DNA of 64,000 nt from Nephromyces sp. MM_2019 (Eukaryota > Apicomplexa > Aconoidasida > Nephromycida), in the NCBI GenBank assembly GCA_015657535.1, contig JADHZB010000352.1, positions 1 through 64,000 on the forward strand, read 5' to 3'. This document shows positions 38,436 to 51,093 of the stretch, in pieces. The notes below the pieces were generated by a model. The model saw nothing but the letters and a program-made list of their open reading frames with translations, searched no databases and was not told the DNA's origin. Position numbers and translations under genes: made by a program. How positions within the stretch are numbered: position 1 is the first letter of the stretch; each line of letters begins with the position of its first letter.

Positions 38436-41400
38436 TCAGAGTTTATCAATAGTTTCTCTGAATTTTTCAATTTCTTGATTTTCTATATAGTGCCATAGTG
38501 TGTCATTTAATTCATCAAAGCTGTGTTGTTTTTGTGTGTGTGTGTAGTGTTGGATATCTTCAAAGAATTGGCTCTTATTTGTGTTGTTTTTAATATGTGT
38601 TTTCAATCCAACAAGCAAAGTAGATCTCAGGATTGGGTAGCTTGCATCAATTAATTGTTTTAAGGTGTCCCATATAGCTATTCCAACCTTATCAAATAAT
38701 TCAGGCCTTCTCAATAAGGCTAATACAATAAAACTAAACTCATACGGATATAATTTAGATATAACAGGAGTTAGTTCAATGATTTGGTCAAATAAATTTG
38801 ACCAAAGTGTGTAATTAGCCTTAGGGTGATTGAGTATACTAATAGTTATAATAGAGATGTTTTTAAAAATATCTGGGAATAGAGAAGGTGTTGTTAAGGA
38901 TATCTTTCTTAGTTGAATATAGTGTGTAAATAGGTTTTCAATCACCTCTTGAAAATGTATCAATATGTCCAACAAATCAATCCTACACAATAAGCTACAG
39001 AAATCACATAGGGCAGTAGCCGTAGCCAATTCTTCATCTAACCTAGGGTATACATAGGGTGTGGGTGGACTATTTTGGCTTAGTATATCACACAATTTAT
39101 GAGCTGTATCTAGCTCAGATTCAAGGCTTGAATAAGTTTCGTTAATCCAACAACAATAGCCAAGGAATTGCTCGAATAGGATCCCAGTGATTCCTACCAA
39201 ATCTATTAGATTGGAGCCAGTAGTTTTCTCTGCACACACGCTTAGCAAGCTCGAATTAATTGGTATACCAAACCATTCAGAAGATGTCTTACACACTAAT
39301 GCACTCTCCTTAACATCCGCAACAGATGTATTGTTATCTAGATTAATACAGCGCTCATTGAGTAGTGATGTGTGTAAGTATTCCAAGGCTAAGAAATAAT
39401 GGTAGATAGAAGGGTTACCCGTGTTTGTACATCGAAGATCACTACTAAAATCAGACCTTGACTGAATCTTTGAAGCGAGCTTCTGTGTGTATTGTAGGCC
39501 CTCAAGTATACAACAAGAGAGTGGATAGACGAGAAATTGGAGATAAAATTGGAGTGTTGTATGTGAGAAGGCTTCAAGCGTTGGGAGGACCTTTAACACA
39601 CATAAAAATATTTTTTTTTGTGATTCTGAAGGTCGTGCCATCAAACACACATAGAGCATATGACGATTATGTGTATTCTCAATAATGTGCTTATAGCCTT
39701 CACTTTGCTCTGAATTATTTATAAGACACACACATTGGATATCGTATACATCGCGTTACATATGTATATATATATATATATATATATGTGCTGTGTAACT
39801 AAACACAATTATTATGCAATTAAAGAATTTTCCAGTTTTTATGTATTTAAATGTAGGGATTATGTGTGTATATGTTTGTGTATAGCTCATGTAATTATAA
39901 ATGCATTTAGAGCTCTTATACTTATATATATGTATAAGCAAATTATGTTTGTGGGTATGTATACAGAAATTGTGTGTGTAGATATACACACAGAGATTAT
40001 GTGTATATATGTAAACCTATCGAACCATGTAGCATATCCTCCATAAATCTACACACACACACAACACATTTGACTAATAAGTATATATAAATTACGGTGA
40101 GTTAAGCCACTTGTTGCATTCATAAAAAGAAGCCTAAAAATTTGAAGTTTGGCTAATCGAGTAGGGGTATCTGTTTCAGAACTGGTACAAAAATTAATTG
40201 GGTTAAATGTGTGTTGTGCATGTGTAAATAAATTCAATGAATGAATAGCATGTGATCTACCATTCGTGATGGTCATGATCTCAGTGTGTGTTTAAACTGC
40301 TGATGTCTGATCGCTCACATAGAATATGTGTGAGCTAATAGTGCATATGATCTAATAATATGTATCAATTAATAATGTGTGTGCGTTAATTATCCTGACA
40401 ACCAATAAGTAGAGTGCGTGAAAATTATGAGCGCTTAGTTTCCATAGAACATGTTCAAATTGTGTTAGTAGGATGAATTTGTGTTTGATGTATTAGATTA
40501 TTACTAAGTATGTTTAGTGTGTGTAGGTGTAGGTTAAAACAAATATTTTAAATGTGTATGTGTGGAGTTTTAATTTATACATACATAAATGTATGTTACC
40601 GGCATATCAACGATCGTATACACTCGTGGCCGAATTTATTCATCCAGTTTTCTTCAGAAGTCAGTAGAAATATTATATTCTGTATTATGCTGTATATACA
40701 AACGTTTGCTAATCAAATTAGAAATATAAATTTAATAGTATGTATTACTTGTTGGTCTTTTGCTCTAATAATAACAAATCAATTTGGTCAGATTTGCTCA
40801 CAAGATTTGGGTAAAATAGTTCAATAATGGAGGTATTTAAGAGCTCTCCATAGTAATAGGATAATACCTATGTATGAGACAATTCTCCAAGAGTTTTGGA
40901 GGTAACACAAAAAAAACCAAGAGTTTGTAGTTTATTTACTTACCAAATGTTCACACATTGGGTAGCCTCCTATTATGTCACAACCCCAGCACTTTATCAA
41001 ATGAAAATAATTATTCAAATGATGTGTGTGTGGTTTCTCACTGAAATATTTGTTTATAGAAAATGGGTAAAGGCAGAGAAAATGTTTCTGAATATTTAAC
41101 CATTGTATATACACATTTATGGGTCAACGTGTAGAAATATCGATATGTAACTACACACCTTGCATTGTATATTCCTTGGTTTGAGGTGCATATTTAATTT
41201 TAAGAGGTTGCGTTCGTCTAAACTGTATATATAACATATTCAAAACCCTATATTATAAAGCATAAACATACAAAGTGTTTTCTACCTTATTAAGATTTCC
41301 GAGAAAAGTTTATCTATGGGACTAAAGTAACTTCCTATGCTTGGATGTGTTGGCTCTGAGTGTGTATGTCCTTCTGTTTTGGATGTGTGCTGTTGGTGTG

Positions 41401-43144
41401 TGGGTTGGTTGTGTGTATCTATTGTGTGTATCTTATCTCTGTGCAAAAACCCTGGGTGAACCTTTTCGAGTAATGTGAAGGATTCTTCGTCCTGTGTGTG
41501 TAGTGTATGTGTATATGAGTGATGATTGAATCTATATTCGGTTAATTCACACCACAATGAGAGTATTGTAACGAGGTAGGAATCAAATAAAATGGGAGTA
41601 TACACATCTCGATTTCTGTGTACATACACCTTCAACCAATCTTCTATGAGGGTGTCTAGGTATTGAGGGCTACACAAATTATAGGGCAAACCTGTGTGAT
41701 GATAAGAGTCCCTAATGTTCATAATACTAGATATTATTAATTCGAGATAAAGGCTAAGAAGTGTAGCTCTTGTTTGATTTATAAGACCACTCAATTTAGG
41801 TGTTATATTGGGTGTACCTTTGGACATATGATTATCCAAAAACACAAAGTAAATGTCTAAAAACATCCCAAGCCGTTCATGCTTAGACTTCGTAGGGTCT
41901 GTGTAGTAAATGAGGTAGCGAAAGATACTTTCATATGTAGTTAAGAAGTAAGTAAATAAATTATATAGGCAGTTTTTATTAATGTGTAATTTATCCCCTA
42001 GGAGCTGAGAGGGATAATTCTGGGTTTGAAATAGTTCGCATTGGTCCTCAGCGTTGGTGAAAGCTTTATTTATATTGTGCATTGAAGTGAGGACTTCATC
42101 TGATACAACACATGCTGTGAGTGTGTTGTGTGTAGAGAATTCCCCAACGATTGAGGCTACCCTCACTGTGTTGTGTATAAAAAATAATAATAATTCAAAC
42201 AAATTCACTAATAGCGATGATATATTCATCTTCTGGAGGCCTTGTTGTGCTTTCCCAAGTTGTGAAATTATTGGGGGCCTCGAAATTACCCACACCTCAC
42301 CAGTTTGGCTTGGTTTTGTGTGCACCTTAGCAATTAGATGTGATGTGTCAGGTTCGGCACACACCTCCTCACTAGCTAAGTTGGAGGTAAGGGGTTCTAT
42401 ACACACCCCGTCTATTTTGGGGGAATTTGAGGTTGTTCCAGGAATATCCAACTGAATAAGAGTGGGTTTGGATGAATCTGTTTCCTGATAGCCCCTATTA
42501 TTACCACCTATTTGATTTTGGGCAACTCCTTTGAGCATTTTTGAGGTCGACGAAGGTGTCAATAAAGCGTGTGTAGGGTCAGATGTTTGTATTTTATTGT
42601 GTATATCCAATATCCCTTGACAACAAAGCTTGAATAGCATCCTAAATAACCTTAGGCTAGAGAGTTGTAGTGTGTAATTCTCTTTACAGTTCGAGTTCAA
42701 ATAACGTTGAGAAATAAGTGTGTAGAGGTTTATAAAAAATGGGATATTTTGCCTAAAAAATTGAGTATCTTTACACACATAATCTTCACTCAATTGCACT
42801 ATATCTTTAATTATTCGGTTTACCATAGTATGTACCTCACATGCATTGTCATCTAAAGCATTTCCATCTTCCAAGCGAGGAGTCAAACACACCCATTCAG
42901 AGTCAATCAATACAGATAAGATGTGATCTAACACACATATTATGTTATCTAGTACACACACAGCGCTATCTGTTATATACAGATTTTGAGTATTGTGGTT
43001 TTGTGGGCTATTAATTTGTGTGTATTTGAGGCGATCAAGGAAAATTGAAGTTAGTTGCAATAGTGTCAAGTTTTGGGGGTAAGTTTTGCACGCCTCGAAG
43101 ATGCGCTTGATGTCACCACTTTGGGAATATGTGTTCTTATCCAT
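38436..43144 (-). CDS. 1104-residue helical (HEAT-like) protein, unidentified
   Basis: Proposed exons are 43144-41286, 40256-40075 and 39709-38436; they sum to 3315 nt with matching phases and a TAA stop. The protein has repeated amphipathic and hydrophobic helix pairs (for example SLRLFRMLFKLCC, LLVNLFELLLFFIHN, KLQIFRLLFMN, TTLQFYLQFLVYPLS) with a low-complexity insert at residues of about 200-290. The C-terminus ends in a short helix (EIEKFRETIDKL). This pattern suits an alpha-solenoid such as a karyopherin or another HEAT scaffold. I cannot name the family. The 1-kb intron (40257-41285) might hide another small exon. Confidence 0.7.
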
Positions 43145-44674
43145 CTTGTATATCTTTGTGTGTGTATGTGTGTTTGTAGTGCGTGTGTGTATTGTGTTTA
43201 AGCCTGGTTTTAGTGTATCAAGTTGATTTGTGAGTAATGATAAATAGGTTTTGAGAGCTTATGTAGGTGTGTGATGTCTAGCCATCGTCTATGTGTACAT
43301 GTCCATTATTGCGTGTGGGTATATGCTAATGTGAATAATTGTGTGTTTGTGTTTGCCATGTGTTTAAGTTTTGGTTTTTTGTGTATGTGTGTGTACTATT
43401 TGTCCTTTTGCATCATTTATATGTCCTTGTGTATCCTTCAAGGGGTATTTGTCTGGATTATGGTGGATGTGTACGCTTTATTGGTCTGGGTGATTGTGTT
43501 TATTTTGTTGGCGTATCTATCTGTATTATTGGATTGTATATGTGTTTTATAAATTCGTATATGTGTTTTATTGGATTTTGTGTATGTGTTTCATTCGCTT
43601 AGCTTTCGAGCTTGATGTATATATGTGTGTGTCCCTAATTTATGTGTGAATGTGTAAGATGTGTATGTTTATGATTGAAATTTGACCTAGTCTGGTTGTG
43701 CAGTTAAGTTTGTATCGATTGTGTCCTGAATGAAGAAAAAATAAAATCGATGTACCAGGTAAACATAAATATCATCAGGCATTGTTTTTAAATTATATGC
43801 TTGTTGTGTATATCTTTGAGTTTATTAAAAAACACCTTGTCAAAAATTAATTAACAAACTCATGACACATGCATCATCAAGTCTTATAACCGCTGCCTAA
43901 CTATACATATTTTATTTTATCGCACACATATTATTATTCACACACACATTATCACGAATATTTTTACATACATATCACCGCCCACACCTCCATTAATTGA
44001 AGACTTTATCATTTCATCAACTACACGCTTCACCTTATTAAAAACATTATCTTATAATCAATTAATCGCTACACTTCATAAATTCCAACTTCAAAAGAAC
44101 ACTACATCACACCTCGTCCTCAAACAAACACCACTCTTTACACACACACAAACCTCCTCACTTATACAATACATCTTTACATAAATCTCTCCCCATAAAT
44201 ACAGCCCAACTAATCATAAGCACAACACTCCTCACACATACCCCACCCCTCACACAGACAATACCCCACTAGTTAGACATATATCACACAACTCCTTACA
44301 TACACACCACCCCACTCCTCATATCCCCACCACCTCACTCCTCACATACACACCACTCCATTCCTCACATACACACCACCGCACTGCTCAAACTCACACA
44401 TCACTCCTCACAAACTCACCCACTTCATACACCACACCTCACAAAAACAACACCCCGAAGCCAAGAAACATCTCTGGCGCACACTACACCCCCAAACCTT
44501 ATATATGTATTGAATTCACATAATCCATATCTCTGATATTTTTATCCTCCTTATAGATTACCTCAAAGGAAAGTTCATATCTCAAACATAATCATCTCTT
44601 CTCCCTCCTTTCCACCCCGCACTACCACTCCTCCCACAAACTCTAACTAACCTTCCCTCCACACTCCTCCAACA
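43145..44674. other. Divergent promoter region with TG then CA blocks
   Basis: TG-rich sequence lies near the minus-strand gene (43150-43660) and CA/CT-rich sequence near RPA12 (43930-44660). Each sits on the 5' side of its gene, so both read CA-rich on the sense strand. It is the most C-rich stretch of the window. No gene was found. Confidence 0.6.
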
Positions 44675-45340
44675 ATGCCGAAGGACGACTCAGATATTTC
44701 TTGGTTCTTGAATGACTTACCAATTGGCATGAATTTGGAGGATGATGAATTATGCCAGAGTTTACTAGAAACAACAAAGGAAAATGTCAACGATTTGATA
44801 CAGTTCCTAACAAACGAACAAACGTTTGACCTGTCAGAATTAGACACTTTGGCCACCCCCAAGTTTGTATATGATGAGGGTGACTCATATGACTGGCATA
44901 TTGCACTTGGCTGTTTGAATTGTGGGGCAGAATTCAATATTCAAGACTATGGGGCTATATCAATGTTTCCAGATACACTTATTTGCACACATTGTGGTTT
45001 CTCTCCCTGCCCCAGGCATTATCAACCCACCAACCAAGAAAATGAGAGGCTTATATATTTGATGGGAACAAGAAAATACTATCATTTTGCTGATCAAAGA
45101 AAGGAGTGGTGGGAAGAGTACTTTCTACCCGCTTCGGATCGGGATGAGCGGATGGCCTACCAACTGAGGGCTGTTGAAACTATGAGTAAAAACAAAGGCC
45201 ATGTGATCACTGAGGAGTGCTCTCTCTGTGACCATGACCAGGCTTATTATCACACATTTCAAGCACGCTCAGCTGACGAAGGGATGACTATTATGTATGA
45301 ATGCTGCAAGTGTGGTGCAAGAAAAGTATTTAATAACTAG
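44675..45340 (+). CDS. RPA12: RNA polymerase I subunit RPA12-like (A12.2), N-terminally extended
   Basis: RPA12/POLR1H is the TFIIS-like subunit of RNA polymerase I that stimulates RNA cleavage. Single exon, 221 residues. The N-terminal zinc ribbon is CLNCGAEF with a later CTHCGF (residues of about 78-110). The C-terminal ribbon is EECSLCDHDQAYYHTFQ, then RSADEGMTIMYECCKCG, which contains the acidic hairpin RSADEG needed for cleavage. Typical RPA12 proteins are about 120 residues; here about 75 acidic residues precede the first ribbon and about 50 link the two. RPA12 fits better than RPB9 or TFIIS because the last ribbon ends the protein and there is no TFIIS central domain. Confidence 0.88.
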   Translation: MPKDDSDISWFLNDLPIGMNLEDDELCQSLLETTKENVNDLIQFLTNEQTFDLSELDTLATPKFVYDEGDSYDWHIALGCLNCGAEFNIQDYGAISMFPDTLICTHCGFSPCPRHYQPTNQENERLIYLMGTRKYYHFADQRKEWWEEYFLPASDRDERMAYQLRAVETMSKNKGHVITEECSLCDHDQAYYHTFQARSADEGMTIMYECCKCGARKVFNN

Positions 45341-46309
45341 CATTTTTTTTGTTGAGAAACTATTTTTCGACGAACCTTCATCATCGACACACTTTAATAT
45401 TATTATCTATAGATTTGGTATATATGGGAGGGTAGGCGGACGGGTCATAAACCTTGTGTATTTAAACGAGATATTTAGATTTAATTATGGTGTGTAGGTT
45501 GAAACGGGGTGCGTAGATTGAAATAAGGTGTGTAAGCTGAAATAGGATGTGTAGGTTAGTTAAAGTGAGATATATATGTCGAAATGAAGTGAAGTGAGGC
45601 GTTTAGATGAGTTATGAGGACGTGTTTAAGAACAGGAATTTTATTTAGATTATGTAACAGTCTATATATGGTTTAGAATTGAAACATCTAAACCAATTTA
45701 CTCTCCAAAGTAAAAGGCTCCAAACGTGCACAACTTTTTAAATTATCATTTTTTATAATTCTTTACTTGGTAACTTTTGAGTGCAAATTAGACTACATCT
45801 CATAATACTTCGTATATCTTATATTTCTTAGACTTCTTTTGAATTTTTTTAGTTTTCCAGATTACTCAGTAAGGTTTATGTGCCTAATAATTACACCCAC
45901 TACACTAAGTCCCTATACATAAACAAGTGAGTTACAACTTACTAACAACCAATAAAACTCAGTATTCATAATTAGGCAAGTCTTACCGACATATATGACA
46001 GCGATAAACTACAAAACCCCCCAAGTATCAACTTTTTAAGCGACTTTTTAAGCAACTTTATATAGTAAATTTAGTTTTAATGATCCAACTCAACTCATAA
46101 TTCAACCCATAATAATGAAATATAAAATTTTAAAACCAAATCAAATTTATGTTTATGCAAAATATAAAACTTAGTCTAGTATTCTAAGGTCAATTAATAT
46201 TTTTAATAATTTCTTTTCTGGTGCTCAAGACAAGACATGTGTAGATATTTCGGCTACACATTAGCATTTATTTGTACTAGGATGGATTATTTTAATATTA
46301 TAATTTTGG
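45341..46309. other. Convergent intergenic region
   Basis: The first 250 bases carry GTGTGTAG-type drift repeats, then plain AT-rich DNA. No gene is seen between the RPA12 stop and the adhesin stop. Confidence 0.6.
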
Positions 46310-47620
46310 CTAGTAATCCAGCCCTGTAGCTGCCCAATCAGTTTGCTCAACAGCAGCAGCCTCCTCACCTCTTTCTACATATACAAAGGCCTCTTCAGGT
46401 TCAAGATCATGGGCCTCATCTTCGGGGTTATAACTAATCTCTATTTCATCTGAAAATTCTTTTCCTCTGTTATAAAAGGTAAATTGAAATCAATGAGATC
46501 AAATTATATATATTATTTTAAAGAGTTAATATGATAGCAGTGAAGCCGAAGCGCATAAACTTCGTAACAGGAGACAAAAAATGATTAAAATTCAATTTAG
46601 ATGATTCCAAACCCATACACATTAAAAATAGGTATATCTCACTTCCGATAAAAATATGTACTGGCACCACTTGCCGCTAGCAAGACTGCACCTCCTATAC
46701 CACCAGCAATGGCAGCTGTACTGCTACTTCCAGTTTCTTCAGATTTTTCGGTTGATTCTGACTCACTAGAAGTAGATGCTTCACTTGATTGTTGGGCTTT
46801 AGGTGTACAGTCTTCACATTTTTTAGTTTCACGCTCATATTTTGAACTACACCTCCTCGTCCTCATTTCATCACATGTATCATCATCACATTCCCAATCT
46901 GTCCATTCACCACATAGAGAACCGCTTGATGGTGTGCAATCAGATCCACAGCTTTGAGTTTCTATAGCATAACCACAAAACTCCTTATGCCTTTCTTTAA
47001 AGCAACTTGCATCACAATCTGTCCAAGAAGTCCATTCACCACATTGTGGACCCACTGTACTGGTTGAGGTAGTACATGAGCTACATGTTTCACTTTCGCT
47101 TAGTGAAGTGCAGCTGGAACCAGTTCTGTGCCTTTCTCTAATACATGCACTATCACATGGAGTCCATGGCGCCCACTCACTACAGGACTGTGCATATGTA
47201 GAGATACTGTTGCCTGAAGCAAAATACAATTTTTTATGGGGTGCTCATACGTATATTTATATATAAATGTATGCACAAACTTAAATTAAGAGAATATAAA
47301 CAAAAATTTATACTAAAAATTTTTTTACATATATTTATTAAGAAAGGAACTATTTCTAAAACTCATACAAGATGTTTTTTGTGAACATATATTGTTTTGA
47401 ATGGATTTTTACATATTATATGTTTATATTCATACTTATAAATAACATCAAATATACCATTTATGTTTCTAATAAATTATTAAAATTGATTCATACTTAT
47501 AAACAACAATGAACACATACCAAACAATAACATTAATTACTACATACCTAAGATGATAACTATTAAAGATACAGCAAAAATTGATTTATACAGCCCAAAA
47601 CTTCCAATTGACTTCAACAT
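46310..47620 (-). CDS. TRAP-like thrombospondin-1 adhesin, type I membrane protein
   Basis: TRAP-family proteins link surface ligands to the gliding motor of apicomplexan zoites. Exons are 47620-47548, 47213-46643 and 46466-46310; the sum is 801 nt, giving 266 residues and TAG. Exon 1 is a signal peptide (LYKSIFAVSLIVIILG). Exon 2 has three TSP1-like repeats, each opening with a WxxW-type motif (EWAPWTPC, EWTSWTDC, EWTDWEC) and six or so cysteines, a Ser/Glu-rich stalk, and a membrane helix beginning AAIAGGIGGAVLL. The AIAGG start matches rhomboid cleavage sites. Exon 3 is a short acidic cytoplasmic tail (DEIEISYNPEDEA) with a tryptophan eight residues from the end (TDWAATGLDY), as expected for motor-connector binding. 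No von Willebrand A domain is present. Membership is inferred from this full combination. Confidence 0.88.
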
Positions 47621-49110
47621 TTTTTGATTGTGTGTAGGTTATATATATATATTTGCTTATTTGATGTTTAACTTATTAGAACATGATCAACTAAAACTTT
47701 CCTTTATATATAAAATTATGAACTCACCAAATAATATTTAATAAAAAAGCAATTTAGTTAAAAATTATATATCTTAACTTGTTGGTAAAAATAAATTTAA
47801 TTAAATTATAATTTATTAATATTCAAATTCGTTGAAATCTTAATTATATTCTTAATTAAATTTTTGTTATTTGATTTATAAATATATGAAAAAATAAATT
47901 TCAAATTTTCGACTTTCAATGTTGAACAATATAAGTTTTCTTCTATTTAGATATCATACACATACATACATAATATATATATATCTAGATACATATTTAA
48001 TATATAAATTAACTCCTTTCACTCATTTTAAAAATTTATCTAGAATCAAATTTTTATAATTAAACATTAATGATTTATTAAAATAAGAGATAAGTAATGT
48101 TATATAAATTTTGTACTAGAAAATCTTACAATTTTTTGGCTAGATAGTTTTTTTTACTATTATTATATCCATTTAGCCATTCTTAATAATAGGTGTGCAC
48201 TAAAGCCTTTTTATCTTTTTAGGTTTAGCCAAAAGTTTATAATATGTGGGCACTTTTAATATTGTATGTATGATTGAGTAAAAATATTTTAAAATTATGA
48301 AAACCTGTAAAAATAGATATACTTAAATAATTTATAAATAAATACGAGTGTGTCTCCATGAGATTACTTTGTTATAAGATAAATCATCATTTGTACGTAA
48401 TACTAAAAAAGTATAACTGGGTCATATATAGTAGAATAATAGTAACGCAGTCCAAAAGAGCCTAGATAAATATATTTTAAGTGATAACTTGCATTTGTTG
48501 CTTGAAATTGAGGCTGAGCTCATCATATAAGTAAATTGTTAATCAAAATCATTTGCTATGTTAAGTTTATTTGTAATCTTAGCATAGATATTTGATTTTG
48601 GTACAAAAAGTTATAATATTCAAATAGATAAATGGGGAATCTTTATTTTTATTTGTTTGCATTTAGTTTGTTATATAAAAAATGTCATAGATTCCATATG
48701 AATTGTATTTATTGATTTAGAAATAATTAAATTTTGTTGTAATCTTTTTCGATATTTTAACTTTCTCTTTTCAAGATTTTGGAATTGGCGTGAGCCTCAA
48801 TTTGAAAGCTTTTTTTTGCTAAAGATTCTGTTTTATTTTCAAGAGCGGATAGATGTGTGTGTGTTGGTTTTAATTTAACAAAATGTGGACTGTGAAATTA
48901 TTTCCTAATGGCATCAATTTGAATTTTCTGTTTAAGTTATTGCCAACTTGTTTATTAATAAAATCATAAAGTAAAAGTTGTCACTGATTAACTTAGAAAA
49001 CACCGTTTGATTTATATCCATAAATTTTATATTATAATTGATAGCCTAATTTAATATTAATATAAACAAAACTTGATAAAAATAATTTGATATAAGTTTA
49101 GTTGCAAGAG
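47621..49110. other. AT-rich intergenic stretch, few repeats
   Basis: Very AT-rich, with no supported exon. Two minus-strand genes flank it, so it should hold the adhesin promoter near 47.6-48.5 kb. Confidence 0.5.
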
Positions 49111-50457
49111 TCACAATAGGAATATGGCAACATCATCCACACCCCATGAAGCCTGAAAAATGTTGGAATGAATTTAACAGCTAAACAATTACTTACTATG
49201 CATGGGTCAGATCCCTTACTTATAGTACTTCCAAAGACTATTTCTAATTCGGCTATAAGTTTTAATTTTTTTTTACGGATTTTGAAGATATAAATCGAAT
49301 ACAAGTCGCTTACTTCTTGCGTGTTCGATGGTCACCTCCAAAAAGACCTTAAGTAATTAAAAATTGTGTAACTTGATTCGTAAACAGCAGTTTTTTTATT
49401 CACCGATAATCTGTCTGGGTAGGGGTGACCACAAACATCTAAGCCAAATTTCACGCAATCCTTATGGATTTCGGAAGTTGTTACTGTATTTCTTATTTTA
49501 TTTCACATACCAATGAAAATATTTTTGGGCACCAATTCCAAGAGTCTAAAAATTTGATTTTCATAAAGTTTTTTATGTTTGTATTTTTTGTTAAATTTTA
49601 TACTCATCCAAACGGTTTTCTGATCTAATTGTAGATATACTGCTTGGCCTTGAAATATATTGAATTAGTTTACAAAGTAATTCTTTTTTCTAAGTCTACC
49701 TGTCCATTGATCGAGATAATGAACACGAGCACTTAGCCTCAACTTTTTGTGTTTTGGGATATTTCGGTAGGTGTGTGTGGCTGAATTTGCAGCGAACTTG
49801 CTTGAATAGACTTGTTTCATAGTTAAATCGTATTGGTTAATATACTTGCCAGTGTCCCCCCCAAAACATATCATTAGAGTTTCCACAACTGCTATAATCC
49901 TTTGAAACGAGTTCTAAGATTGATTATGTAGGTTTTGAAGTTGGTCCTTACCATAGGTATCCAAGTTTCATCTGGTACATCAAAAGTGTTTAGGCTCCAG
50001 AGTAACCTTAAACAGCTCACTTCTATTCGACAGGATTTAAATTATGTTTTACCAATCATTGAGATTGTTAGATTTTAAATAATTCGAAATCAGCAAATTT
50101 CCATTTATTGTAATGTTACGAAAGGCTAGTTGTTTGCCTTCCGATAGAAATTGGATAATCGAATTTTCTAAACTCCTTATTTCTAAACCAGCTTCATTTG
50201 TTTCCATGAAGTACTCTTCCTCAACTTAATATAGGAAGGTTTATTAAAGTAAAATAATCAAATTATTTTAGAATTAGCTCACACTCTGGGCCATAGTTGA
50301 AAATTATTTTTTCGGTGTTAAGGTGGCCTTTTGGGCTACTGTTGAAATTGAAAGTTGTTTCGAAGGGTTTTGGTAAATTAATTGAGCCAATCAGAGCAAT
50401 ATAAAACATATAAAGAGTCAACCAAAATAAAAGCTTCATTTTTATATCTAATTTCAT
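49111..50457 (-). CDS. Secreted lectin-like beta-sandwich protein, about ten exons
   Basis: Exon 1 (50457-50283) starts with a signal peptide; the inner Met at 50439 gives the better one (MKLLFWLTLYMFYIALIGS). Further exons: 50224-50053, 50006-49952, 49899-49846, 49796-49700, 49648-49604, then about 49540-49508, 49475-49405, 49353-49318, 49251-49187 and 49155-49111. Joins checked up to exon 6 agree in phase. The order of signatures, NDMFWGGHWQ, then KLRLSARVHYLDQWTG, then GQAVYLQLDQKTVW, then CGHPYPDRLS, then LEIVFGSTI and ASWGVDDVAIF at the end, recalls an extracellular domain common in ciliate and alveolate surface proteins (ending SWGI-x-DV-x-I). Function unknown; probably ligand binding. 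The middle joins near 49.5 kb are uncertain. Confidence 0.65.
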
Positions 50458-51093
50458 ATAAGGTCATGATGTAGTAGACATTATTACTTGATAATAAGAT
50501 ATATATAAGTCTAAATGGTGTGTAATTACATCGAAATTCTCTTTAAGTTAGATCAGACTCATTAAACTTTGCACAAATTAATTTAAGAATCTAAGCTTGA
50601 TAAAGATTATAAAACCGAATTTTAAAATCTCAGGCAGGAGAGTTAAATATTCCCATTGATTAAACATTGCAAACGAATTATTTTTATAAATTGCTACTGG
50701 CTATATATGCTATAATTGAAAAGCAATGCGAGGTTCATAACTTGCTGCTCTTTAACTAGACTAACAACAGTAATGGAGCTATAAATTAAGCTCTGGGAGG
50801 AGTCTTACCTATTGAAGCTTATAGATTAAGTTTTGACAGTTCAGTAGAAATTGAATATAAAATAACTTTGGTCTTATATTCGAGTATAAAAAATTATATT
50901 TTACTTCACTGGGAATAGTGAGAATTTATATTCAATCACAATTTTATTTGCCAGTTGAAACAATATACTTATAGTTTATAAACTATAAATTAAAGCTATA
51001 GAATTGAAATTTTTATATCATCCTATCGGAATTGAAATGGAAGACAACTAAAATTCATTGTTATAAGCACCATTTAAGTTTATTGAGACCATT

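Noticed and set aside
42054..42455. Plus-strand ORF of 133 residues
   Set aside because: It is antisense to the long first exon of the 1104-residue protein and has no family signature.
46310..47620. Bacterial or host thrombospondin protein
   Set aside because: The tail with acidic residues and a sub-terminal Trp, the AIAGG helix start and the short TSP1 repeats suit apicomplexan TRAP-like proteins much better than metazoan thrombospondins.
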